DNA of 55,714 bases from a virus, in IMG/VR virus record IMGVR_UViG_3300044451_000273, positions 1 through 55,714 of that record; one strand, written 5' to 3'. Positions 1-10,900 of the stretch are shown in pieces (the first letter of the stretch is position 1; every line of letters starts with the position of its first letter). The notes under the pieces were generated by a model. That model did not search any database. It was given only the letters and a program-made list of their open reading frames with translations, and was not told the origin of the DNA. The position numbers and the translations under genes were made by a program.

Positions 1-1041
1 CCATATAGAGAAAAAACAAACTTAATACGAAAATTGGCGAATCCTATAGAAACAATAACGTCTCCCATAAAGCATTCCGACAACATTATAAGTAACAAAT
101 TTTTTTCAGAAAGAAATCCAACAGAAGACTACGAAAGACGACATGTATATGGAACAACATTTCCAGAATGGCAGCGTCCAGTTGAAAGCTTTATTCAGCC
201 AATTTATTATAAAGGAAGTCAAAGAAACCCATTAGTAGCGGCGGCTATTGGCGCAGTTGGATTTGGTTTGATGGCCAAAAATAGTAAGAGAATGTTAATG
301 GGGTTAGCCTCATTTGGTGCACTTTCGGCGGGTAGTTTTTCGGCATTTCAAAAAGTAAAAGAAGAAAAATATATTCCTAGAGAAAGAAAAAGGCAACTTG
401 CGCTAGAAGAGTATACTGATATTCTAACATATGTTAAACACACAACTGCAGCCTCAAGAGCAGAGCAGATAGGAGATTTCGAGTCCGCAAAAGAGTACAT
501 GAATCTATCAAAGCGCACTATGTATGGTGCGGATTTAAATTCTAAATCTATAGATCAGCTTGCATTGGCTGTACCAAAAAGAAAAAGAGATTATTTCAAA
601 GCAATGATTCAAGCTCCTGAATCTGAAAGGGGTAGAATACTTTCTACTGCTCCAAGGTTAGAAAGAAGAATGTATCAAGCAGCTTGGGGAATGCCAGTAG
701 AAAGAAGACCAGATTTAGTTAATTATTTTAGTAGACATGAACTTCCAGACATGAATTGGGAAGGCTGGCATCCAAATACAAATATGGAACATGTAAAAAT
801 AAAAATGGGTCAGTCTATGGGAATAGAAATGTCGCAAATGGGGTTTTATCCTCAACAAATAAAAGAGGCAAACTTGGTTAATCCCTCTTATCCCGTTTTT
901 AATAAATCGAATACGTCAAAAAATGACGTTAGAGGACAGCTTCAAAGGCTGATGTTTGACATGGGGATTAACGGAAGTATAACTCCCGTTGCGAATAATG
1001 CAAATCCAAATCAAGTAAACGTTATGGCTGGGGTAAGATAA
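1..1041 (+). CDS. Virion-associated protein, 5' end missing
   Basis: The frame is open from base 1 with no upstream stop, so the gene almost certainly begins before the window; the first possible internal start is TTG at 34. It ends with TAA at 1041, one base before the next ATG. About 60-100 residues after that TTG lies a glycine/alanine-rich hydrophobic stretch (NPLVAAAIGAVGFGLMAKN and following), the only candidate membrane-interacting segment. The rest is charged and helical, with motifs such as YIPRERKRQLALEEYTDIL and WGMPVERRPDLVNYFSRHEL. I do not recognise a family. Its place directly before the tape-measure candidate and the baseplate genes suggests a virion component. No in-frame CGG is present. 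Confidence 0.8.
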   Translation, partial: PYREKTNLIRKLANPIETITSPIKHSDNIISNKFFSERNPTEDYERRHVYGTTFPEWQRPVESFIQPIYYKGSQRNPLVAAAIGAVGFGLMAKNSKRMLMGLASFGALSAGSFSAFQKVKEEKYIPRERKRQLALEEYTDILTYVKHTTAASRAEQIGDFESAKEYMNLSKRTMYGADLNSKSIDQLALAVPKRKRDYFKAMIQAPESERGRILSTAPRLERRMYQAAWGMPVERRPDLVNYFSRHELPDMNWEGWHPNTNMEHVKIKMGQSMGIEMSQMGFYPQQIKEANLVNPSYPVFNKSNTSKNDVRGQLQRLMFDMGINGSITPVANNANPNQVNVMAGVR

Positions 1042-1042
1042 T

Positions 1043-4000
1043 ATGAACCCTTTATCAAACTTAGGTTTTTCTACCTCCTTTGGAAGAGCTGAGGTTGAAT
1101 CTACAGAAGCTTTTGCTAGGGGTCTTTTAAGGGTACTGGAAGAAGATGGAGTATTCAAGGGTGTTGTTAGCACAATAAGCGGTAAACGTTACCTTTTGGA
1201 TGCTCTGAGTGAGGATCAAAATTTTGGACACATATTACAAGAAGCTCATAGCTATGGGATAAATGAATTCAAATCGATCATTGGATCTAGTTTAGATGAT
1301 GCAGTGGCGGGAAGAGTTGCCGGAACAGGAGCCACATATCAAAGATTAAACGATATAACGAGAAGTCTTAATGAGGGAGTTTTTCGCTCAAGTAGCGAGT
1401 TCGCAAAAGAAGCAAGAAGAATAGCTGGCATAGAGGATTTAGTTGGAAATTTGGAAATTGAGAGAATCGGTTTTATGGAAAGCAAAGAAGTGGAAGGCGG
1501 TCTTACTAAATCGTTGCATAGAGTAATTCTTGGGATGCAAGACCAAATGGCCGCGCCAGTGAACATGCTTGACCCAACTGCGAATGCTGATTTCGGTTTG
1601 TTAAATATTCAAAAAGAATCTGCCACTATGTTAAGATTTAAGGTTGGAGATAAATATTTGACAACAGATCAAATCAACAAACTATTAGTTTACACTGGCT
1701 CAGAAGTATTAGATCCAACAAAAGCTGCTGCTACACTTAATATTGCGGATGACGCAGGAACAGACATACTAACCGAAGTAGGTGGTCAATTTTCAAAAGC
1801 TGCAAAAAGAGAAAAAGCACAGTTATCAGAGCGAAATTTTCAAGTAGGTGACGATGTTGTTAAAAAAATGATTAAATCCATGCAAGAAGCAGCCGTTCTT
1901 CAAAAAATGCCAAATAGAGCAGGCCAAATAAACACTTTAGATGACCTGATACTTCAAATAGATAATCCACTTGAATCTATATTAAAAAGTGTTGGATTAC
2001 AAGATGAATATACCGGAGCGCTACTCGGTGCCGCAAAAGACGATGCAGCCCGCGCAGCAATCTACAGGGAACGAACAGCAACTAGATTAGTTACAGAGGG
2101 ATTGACTGAATTTTCCGAAACCAACCTATTGTGGGATTTAAGCGGTTTTGGTTTTGAGGCAGATAAAGACGCCGCCAATCAAGCGTTTCAGACAGCGATG
2201 GATATCATAAGAGACACAGCCTCTAAGAGAATACAGGAAATTAAATCTGGAGGAGCATCGGCTATAGGAGTTCAAGATTTTATAGACGCAATTAATGCAT
2301 CAGATCAACTAAATGTAGCATCAAAACAAACCATTGTACAATCATTTGCTTCAATGAAAAAAACAATGGATGGTTCACAGTTTGTTACAGATTATATTTT
2401 AGAGTTTCAGGCAAAAAATATACAACAAGCAATGTACGACGTTCAAAAAAATATAAGAACAATTACCGAGGCATCAAAGAAAGGTCCTCTTTCTGCAGAG
2501 CAAAAAACGACTCTTTCAAATCTTGAAATAACCTTTAATGATCTACGTTCGCAATTTAGCAACATATCGAGCGGACCAGCTTTAGATGATGCGGGGAATA
2601 TTGTTGAAAATATTTCAATAAAAGAATTAGATAATCAAACAGCAAGAATTTTTTTCAAAAGACGGTCAATTAAAGTCTCAAGCTGACGTTATTTCCAGGT
2701 CAAGAAATAGGATCGTTGAGACATTACACGATCTTGGCTACATCGGTGTTGGATCTACGGAGCTTATGAAGAAAGAAGTCTCTTTTGGAGCTGGTTCAAG
2801 AATTCCAGGAAAAAAAGCAATAGAAGCTATAACTATGCAGTTAAATCGTGGTAGCCCATCAGATAATGTGTACGCTGACCTTCAGGCATTAATCTTTCAT
2901 TCTGATTTATATGAAAGTGATGTCACAGAATCGATAATAGCTAGCCAAAGAAGGCTTAAAGAAGAATTGGACGAACTTGCTCAGGGTAAACTATCTCCAA
3001 AGCTTAGGGCAAGAATATCAAGAGCAGCAAGTCTTTCGGCAGATGATTACGAAATGCTTAATTTTGAATCTAGAGCGCAACTTCAAAAGCATATTGACCA
3101 AGCTACTTCTCTTCAAAGAGATTTGATACTTGGTCGAGAAAATACCGCAAATATCAAAGGACTCAATGCAAGACTAATAAAATTTCTGAAAAAAGATTAT
3201 CTAAAAACCGCTAAAATATATCAAACCTACAAAGGTAAGATACCAGAACCTACTATGAAGGAAGGTCTGTATCACTTTACAAGACCCCAAGATGTGTTTG
3301 CGAATGTTCCCGTTCTGCCATTTTCTCAAAGAAACTCAATAGACACAGAATCTAGGGTTGCTACCGCTTTTGGAAAAATGAAGCTTGGCGTAGAAGATTC
3401 TCCAGCAACAAAGACTGTTGAATTACCAGATGGTCGGAGTCCTTGAAGCTTTTAAATATAGATTAATGGATCATAAACACATAGTGCCCACTGCAGCAGC
3501 AGAAAAGCTTTATCAGGCATTTGGTGGTTTTGACTTAGACGACAAAGTTATATCTGATTTACATTTCATTAGAGATTCAAGTGGAGCTAGACGATTAGCG
3601 TCTTTTGTTTGGCGTCAACCCACTGGTCCTCAAGAATTTGCCCTGATGTTTCCCCGCTTAGACGAAGACACACTTACTCGATTATTGGGTTCTGAAACGC
3701 AGTTTGCGGAAAGGTTTCAAGCTTTGTCGTCAGCTGCGTCAGATTTGGTGAGTGAGGCAAGGTTGGGGAGATACCCAACAGCTAAGATAAATATTACCGC
3801 AGGTGAACTAGATAAATTAACTAGACAAGAAAAAATTATCAAATATGTTTCCCTAGTGGCAAATGGAAACAGAAAACAGGCGAGAAGATATGTTGAAGGT
3901 TTAGGCGATTATAATACACAGTCATTTTTTGATGATGTAGAAAAAGCAATTTTTACAATTGATGATTTAGGCAGAACAAATGAATTAGGGACGATGCTTG

Positions 4001-7000
4001 GAATATCTGATGATGTTTTTAGATCTAGAAGAAGTGCATTATTGGGATCAAACTTTTTTGGAGAAAATGCAACTATACCAGAATTAAATAATATTATACT
4101 CAATAGGGCAAGACAAGGAGGGTTTCGGAACTCCCCTGAATCTCACTGCAAATGAGATTTCTAGACTAGCTAATGAAAGTCAGAGCTTTGCTGCTCAGTA
4201 TAGACAAAGTTCGTTTATGAAACTATTTGAGTCTAAAATGTCAGTGGGTCAAGATTCAAGATTTGTAGATGACATAGAAAAACTTGTAAACAATAATCTA
4301 GGGCGTTTCGGTTTTAGTGATTCGACTAAATATAGTGACATAGCCGCTGCGCTTAGAGATAAAATAACTCCGAATGCTGGAGGTAGAACCATAACGGATA
4401 CAGAACTGGCATATAGAATAGCTGGTAAATTTCTTAACGATTCATCACTCCCCGAAGATTTGGTTCTAGAAACCCGCACTAGTCTGGCAAATCTCTTTAA
4501 TAGACAACAATTTTTTGGTTTTGGCGTAGATGATGGATTGGGAATTTACATAAACAAACTTGGTTTTGCTGCGTCACTTGATAAGCAAAGATATCAAGCA
4601 CTTCAAGAACTGGAGAGTCTTGCTCGCAATTCTGAATATTCAGAATTAGTTCGACCAATGCTAGATAAACTTAAGACTACGGGAGTACTCATATATAGTC
4701 CGGAAGCAGCAATTGACCCAGCGCTTGCGGGAGGATCGTCTACGTTAAAGGCTGGAGCTACTCCAGAAGAACTCATAAATAGCATTAGGGCATATATATC
4801 TCGGTTTTGGGTCAGTTGAATCTAGCATAATTGCAAGAAGATCAGTGGCAGAAGCGTTAAGTGGTTTAGCCATTCAACAAGAAGTTGATGTGGCAGAAAT
4901 GGTAGCCAGCCCGACGTATCAGAGGGCGGTAACTCTTTTAGCAGAAAGGGGATTATTATCCGAGGGAGAAAAAACACCGTCTTTGGCAAGGGTAATAAGT
5001 GCTTTAATAAATTCTCGGAGACGAAAGCCTTTCTGCATTATCTACTCAATTTCTAGATTTGGGAACAAGTGCAGTGGGGACAAATGCGGTTCGGTCTATC
5101 TTCTAGACTGCATGGAGAAACGTACGCCGCTCAATTAGTACTTGGAGTTGAAGAGGGTCAAATGGTGGGCTTTGATCGAATATCAACGCTACTCAAGGGT
5201 TCTGCGATAACTGACGACATTCAAAGTGATATAGTATTAGCGGGAAATAAATTTACGGATGAAATTATACAATCATTGACTAGTATGGGTATAATTGATA
5301 GTTCGGGCGGCTTGACGACGTTGGGCAAGACATTGAAAAATCAAGATCAGATACTTAAAGTATTGGAAGATATAAAATTCTTAAAAGGTGAAGTCAACAA
5401 GATTACACTTGCGACTTCGCAGAGTAAAACAAACGCTGCTGTTTCTTACAGGGAAAATCTTCTTCGTAGATTTGGTCTTGCTGAAGAAAAGCAATTTGGG
5501 GGCTTGCTTGAAGAAGCTGACAAGATGGAAGAAATGTTTAAAAATGCGCTTAAACAAGCTGCGCAAAGAGAGAAAACGGCCATTGTTCAATTTGATACGA
5601 ATGTCTTTGGTGCCATAACATCTGGAGCAAAAGAGGAAATAAATGCGTATGTAGAAGACCTATCAAAATCAACGGTTTCAGTTCGAGATACCGATGTAAA
5701 AGTCGCCGATCTTTTAGAGAAGCATTACGCAAAACAACAACTTCTAAGCGATTTAGATAACACAGAAAGAATACTACCGTATGGTATGAGTGAAAAGCAG
5801 CGGTGTAGGACTTAAGAGGAGGATTGAAGAATTGACTGGATACGATCTTACTGATGAAAAAACGGTAATTAAAAGAAGCTCTTATGAATATATAATAGAT
5901 ACGTTAAAAGGAGAAATTGCAGAAAATAGAAAAATTGTTGGTCGAAGAGTTATTGATGATTTACAACGCACTGCAGACGCTGCCGAAAGCCCACTCGATC
6001 TTTTGAATAGAATTCGCCTACTCCAAGCAAAATCAATTCAAATAAAAAATTTAGCAGAACCAAACTCCGTAGACGCCGCACTGGCAGATATAATAGAAAA
6101 CGCGCTGGATGGAGGAGCGGGTGTATCATCCATGAGATATAAAGGCGCAGAAATAGCTCTTTCAGATCTTGTTTCATTAGCGGAAAATACAACAAATAAA
6201 AAACTATTAAGTTCGAATCTAACCGCAGTGCAAAGGGATGTTTTTGAAGGTGTTATTGAGCACTTAAGATCGCTTAGTGGTGGAGTAGACGAAACTGTAA
6301 ATGTTCTTGGAAAAGATTATTTAGACAAATTTTTGCAATATACACTAGGACGTACGTACGCCGTAAAGGAGACTAACCAGTTAGGTTCTGTTCCTCAAAT
6401 ATTTGATGAGGTAGTTGTTGATTTCTTTGGTCAGCCGTTAAAAGTAGCAGGTGAGACGTTAAAAGTAGCAAAACCAAAACCACGTATTGAAATTACACCT
6501 CATCAAATTAAGTTAAATCCGGCCTTGACTCTCCCCGATTCTTTAGGAGCGGTCAAGGCTGATACTGATTTTTTGAGAGATCTAATTGCTATTTCGAACG
6601 AAAGCGCAGAAGATATAGAAGAACTTATTAGGGCTGGATTTAAAACAAGACTACAAGCTAAATTACCAGAGGTGGGGCTAACGTTATCAGACGAAGCAAT
6701 TGAAGGCCTGTCTACAAATTATTTGAATATTTTAAGACACATGAGCGCGCTTCATAAGGCAAACGTAGAAGTAGCTCAAGCAGAAACAAGATTATCTGGA
6801 ATAACCTTTACAAAACCAGGCGGAAGCCCAGAAGCGGTTATTGATGCGGCAGCCATGAGCCCCGAAGAGGCAGCTGCAGCCGCCAGTGAAGCAGAAGAAG
6901 AACGTGTTATCAGTTTTATAGATGATTTAAAGGCAGCAGAATCGGCCGCAGACGATGCTAGGGGAGCGCTTGGTTCAGATCCAATTATAACATTGGATGA

Positions 7001-7508
7001 TTTACACAGAAGTATACTTGATGACGCCATAGGTGCGGAAGCAGATGCGGCTACCGCTGCAGCTGGGGGAACTGCAACTGGTAAATTCACTCCTATAGGC
7101 GAAATGTTAAAAAAATATATGAGAGGAGCTGGTCCAAAAACTAGTGCATTTTTGTCACAAAATAAAGGTAAAATTGCCATTGGAGCCGTCGCAACAGGTC
7201 TTGCGGTTATGGGCATTCGAAGATCTAAGGATAAATCTCCAGAAGATATATCTGGGCCTCCACTACTTCCTGGTGGAAACCCTTATGAGAATTTACCCTC
7301 ACAGCCTATTAATTATCCAAGTCCACCACAAGAAGCTGAACAAATGGGCACATCATACAATGTGTCATTAAACGCTTCGCAGGAAGAAATTGATCAGTTT
7401 ATGGAAAGGGCTGGATACTTATCAAACGGTCAAATACAGGGTACTATGCATAATACGCTGCCCAATCTTGGCAACAATTCCTATGATGATATAGCTGGTT
7501 CATTTTAA
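1043..7508 (+). CDS. Giant helical virion protein, tape-measure candidate (seven CGG +1 recoding sites)
   Basis: Translation from ATG 1043 reaches TAA 7508 as one 2152-residue chain only if the reading frame moves +1 at seven CGG codons (2663, 3435, 4126, 4802, 5016, 5092, 5801; residues 541, 798, 1028, 1253, 1324, 1349, 1585). Without recoding it is six or more fragments whose joined ends read smoothly. The protein is mostly charged and helix-prone. Near the C-terminus a hydrophobic segment (GKIAIGAVATGLAVMGIRR) is followed by a proline-rich linker. Size, helical character, hydrophobic segment and position just upstream of hub, lysin and baseplate genes fit a tail tape-measure protein; this is inference from context, with no family motif recognised. 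One missed shift would truncate the product, so the recoding must be efficient. Confidence 0.85.
2663..2666 (+). other. CGG +1 recoding site 1 (CGGT)
   Basis: Follows AGA. Unshifted reading stops at 2686. Skipping the C gives K-R-G-Q-L-K-S-Q and an open frame to the next site. A run of seven T at 2649-2655 is an alternative slip point, so this site is the least clean of the set. Confidence 0.8.
3435..3438 (+). other. CGG +1 recoding site 2 (CGGA)
   Basis: Follows GGT (Gly). Unshifted reading stops at 3446; the shifted reading is L-P-D-G-G-V-L-E-A-F. No homopolymer is nearby. Confidence 0.92.
4126..4129 (+). other. CGG +1 recoding site 3 (CGGA)
   Basis: Follows TTT. Unshifted reading stops at 4155; the shifted reading G-G-F-G-T-P-L-N-L-T continues into the next open stretch. 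Confidence 0.92.
4802..4805 (+). other. CGG +1 recoding site 4 (CGGT)
   Basis: Follows TCT. Unshifted reading stops at 4819; the shifted reading is A-Y-I-S-G-F-G-S-V-E. Confidence 0.92.
5016..5019 (+). other. CGG +1 recoding site 5 (CGGA)
   Basis: Follows TCT. The shifted reading N-S-G-D-E-S-L-S-A-L covers only 76 bases before the next site, so this short middle frame (5017-5091) is missed when ORFs are called separately. Confidence 0.92.
5092..5095 (+). other. CGG +1 recoding site 6 (CGGT)
   Basis: Follows GTT. Unshifted reading stops at 5106, three codons later; the shifted reading is N-A-V-G-L-S-S-R-L. An out-of-phase CGG six bases upstream (GCG GTT) is read normally, a direct local contrast. 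Confidence 0.93.
5801..5804 (+). other. CGG +1 recoding site 7 (CGGT)
   Basis: Follows CAG. Unshifted reading stops at 5815; the shifted reading is E-K-Q-G-V-G-L-K-R-R. Confidence 0.92.
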
Positions 7509-7513
7509 AAAAT

Positions 7514-7993
7514 ATGAGTCTATTAAACGCTGATTATAATAAAAGATTAAAAGATGCAGCTAGCGCCAGGCCAGATACAAGGCCTAGAGTTGGCAAATCT
7601 GTTGATCTTTCCGCTCAGGTTAGCCATATGCCGTCGAGCGGCAAGCCGAGCGTAGTTCAGTCAAATAAAGCTGAAACAACAAATACCGAAGAGACAATTC
7701 CAGTTCCGTCAGATCCAGTTAAGGGATCTTACGAGGGTTATATGAGAAGCGCTCCAGCTTATATACAGGCAAATGGCGCTGGTTACGATAATCCCAAAAA
7801 TCAACAGGCAAGACAGACTAAAAATATATCTGGCAAAAATCAAACACATATTCAAAACATTAAATCGTTGTCAAATTCTTTTAATAGAAATAATAATTCT
7901 GGTATAATGAGAAATTACTCTAGGGCAATGAAGGCTAAAACATCTGGAGCTAAAATAGCTGAAATTAACAAAATAGAAAGAATGTTTAAATAA
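7514..7993 (+). CDS. Small basic hypothetical virion-region protein
   Basis: A 159-residue protein with ATG 7514 five bases after the previous stop and no clear Shine-Dalgarno, like several genes in this block that may depend on translational coupling. It is rich in Lys, Asn, Ser and Gln, looks disordered in the middle (Thr/Glu/Pro-rich around residues 45-75) and ends in a basic helical segment (AKTSGAKIAEINKIERMFK). It has no recognisable domain, signal peptide or membrane segment. Its place between the tape-measure candidate and the hub protein suggests a tail-assembly or connector role, unproven. Confidence 0.75.
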   Translation: MSLLNADYNKRLKDAASARPDTRPRVGKSVDLSAQVSHMPSSGKPSVVQSNKAETTNTEETIPVPSDPVKGSYEGYMRSAPAYIQANGAGYDNPKNQQARQTKNISGKNQTHIQNIKSLSNSFNRNNNSGIMRNYSRAMKAKTSGAKIAEINKIERMFK

Positions 7994-7996
7994 TTT

Positions 7997-10900
7997 ATGC
8001 CGATGAATCAAGAGTCGTTTAAGTATATCAAAGAAATCGCAAATGAATATATAAAAGAACTTAATTCATTTATTACTTCTGCTGGAGGAACAACAGGAAA
8101 TCCAATAACCATTTATATGTATAAGTTGTATTTATACAATTTATTAACAAGAGATGAAAAATACGTAAAGCCGTCAGGTAAATCTGAATTTTATGCAAAT
8201 GAATCATCGATACCTTCAGCAAGAAAAATATTAATTCCAGACACATCTGACTCCGAATGGGTTTCCGCCAGAATGGCGGCAGTGAGAAAATCAATAACCC
8301 TTCATAGTCCAAGTAAAACAAATCCCACAGATTCAGATATTGTAGAATATTTAAGAAAATTTGACAGTAGCATACCGACAAATGCACAAATACCCCTAAC
8401 TGATCCTGTTTTTAAAAATGCATGGGATAAATGGTATAAACCCGACAAGTCAGATGTATATGAAGAATATGGAGCTTTTACACCAAATAATATCCCGTCT
8501 GCCTTAGTCATTGCCAATGCAATAAAAAATAGATTATCCAATTTCAACTTCAACGCTACTGATTCCACTAAGGTACAACAACCCACGGTAGACCCAAACC
8601 AAGGTGGCGCTACCGAAGAATCAATTGACATATCTTCAGAAAGACTGGATGCACTAGAAAGATTTTTGATGCATTCTCGGCTATGAGGGTATTGGATCCG
8701 TCACTTCTTCTCAGCAGTTTATGAATGTACTTAGGAGCAGAACTGATCATGACTTTGTTATGACCCTAAAAGAGGGGACGAACGATTATCTTTTCTGGGA
8801 CAAATACGCAAGTCCCGAAACGCAGTTGTTTAGGGCAATTATAGCACCAATAGAAGGTATAAGTAGTTTAGATCAAAAAAATCAGAAAAATCTTTTTGAT
8901 AAAATTGACGCCTCTGGCCTTTTTGAGTTGGCAGCATATGCAGACGTAATACGCTCTTACGGTAGGAAAAGATTTGCCAACTTATCAACCGTTAAAGCAT
9001 CAGCGGCAAACCCACTTGACGCAGCTAGAGACACCTTTTGGTTGCTCTCTTTAAGTAAGGTTTTGCAGACATTAACTAGAGATCAGATTCTACTTGCAAC
9101 GCTATATAGGTATTTCCCCGATCTCGTCGTATTTTTCTTTAATGCTCTTGCCCTTACGGCAGACTATTCGAATGATGGCAAGGGGGGTGGTTCTGAAGAT
9201 AGGCTAAACGATCCGCAGGAAATCTTAAACGATTTGATGACAGCCTTTGGTCAAAAAGATGGCGTTAACATTTTTGAAGGAGCTTGGGATTTAATAAACA
9301 CTGGTCAAAGAATTGAAAAGGCTTTAAGAGAATTTCCATTTAGACAAAACATACCACCAGCAGCTCCTGATATATTCCATCTTCGTATAGGCGCTTCAAA
9401 TTTTTATATTCCTCCAATCAATATTGATGTGCAAACTCAATTTAAGGTAAGCAGTTTAGGTGAGGGCGCACTGCGACAAAAAAATACACCCAAGTTTAAT
9501 GCCGGATACAAGCACACAGCAATATCAATGCAATTGTATTTTCCAAATTATGAAGAAATATGGGGAATATCAATTGACGAAGCTTCTAAGATAAAACTTA
9601 AAGATAATTTCACTATAGACTTTAGCGGTGTTGGCGACAGCGACGCCAAAATAGATAAATTTCTCTCTTCACTAAGGGGACTTGTCGCCGCATTTAAATA
9701 CGCACCATTCCTACCTGTAAGAAATCAGTATTTAAACTCAGTGTATGGTATTACCGGTGTTGCACTACACAGTATGTCTATTTCTACAATAACTAATTAT
9801 CCTTTTGCTCTTGTTGTTAATTTAGAGTTATATAATTTTAATCACAAACCATTCCTACCAATGATTAATGATTTTAATCAAGCTGTTCATTGGGGCAAAT
9901 TTAGACAATACATGGGCAAAGCCGCTGGCGCACTTCATAATTATATAAATGAGGAATTCTTAATGGTTGAATCAGATGATGTAGTTAGCACTCCCGTCAA
10001 AGAGTCTTTAAACAAACAGTGGGCTTCAGATAGAAACGCCCAAAATCAACAAGATGGTCAATCTGACTCAGATGGATTGCTTGGATATAAAAATAATGTA
10101 TTCACAACTAATGTAGTTCGAGAATGGACGAATGGAAGTAATATTACTTTTTATGTTCCCCAAGAAACACAGACAAAAATATTTACTCCAGATTTGTATG
10201 GATTTAGAAATTCAGAAGAAGAGCTTCTAGATGATACGGCTAGATCAACATGGGCTAGTTTTCTTTTTAAGCTTGGAATTGACGTAAACGAATCAGCTGG
10301 TTATGGAAGAACTTTGGATTCTGTTATTACGACTTCAGTAGGAAACATATTTGAATATACAGTTAGGCAAAAAGTAGTAGATAGTATAGATATACTTACT
10401 GCGGGTTTGTCGGCTGAAGATTTCCAGAGAAAAGCATATGCGTTTTTGATAGAGAGTTTTATAAGACAAAATGCATCTAGCTTAGATTCTCAAAGAAAAA
10501 ACTTTTTAAGAGATTTTTCCAATGATTCTAATGCCTATACGGAAACATCACAACAATATATGTTTGGTCCAATTACTTTTAAGAATGAAACTTTACTTCA
10601 AATAAAACTGTTTTTCAGAGGTAAGGCATTAAGCGTAACCTCATACCTGGATCTGTTAGTCGACCAAGAACTGCAAAAACTTATCGTAAATGCCGACACA
10701 AAATGGAATACTAAAAAAATAGAGGAAGAAAGAGAAAAAATTAAAAAACAATACGGCAATGCATACAGCGCCCTTGTCTATGAAAGATTTTTTAGAGCCG
10801 GTCCCATTAGGGATTTAATGGAAGCCGCAAGACAAAGAAGTGGAAAATTCCAATTAAGGGAATGGGAAGTTCCAATGATTAGAGTGGATATAGATCCTGC

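Noticed and set aside
2649-2655. Slippage on the seven-T run as the cause of the first break
   Set aside because: Dropping one T also rejoins this gene, but the CGG eight bases downstream explains it in the same way as the other 21 sites, which have no homopolymer.
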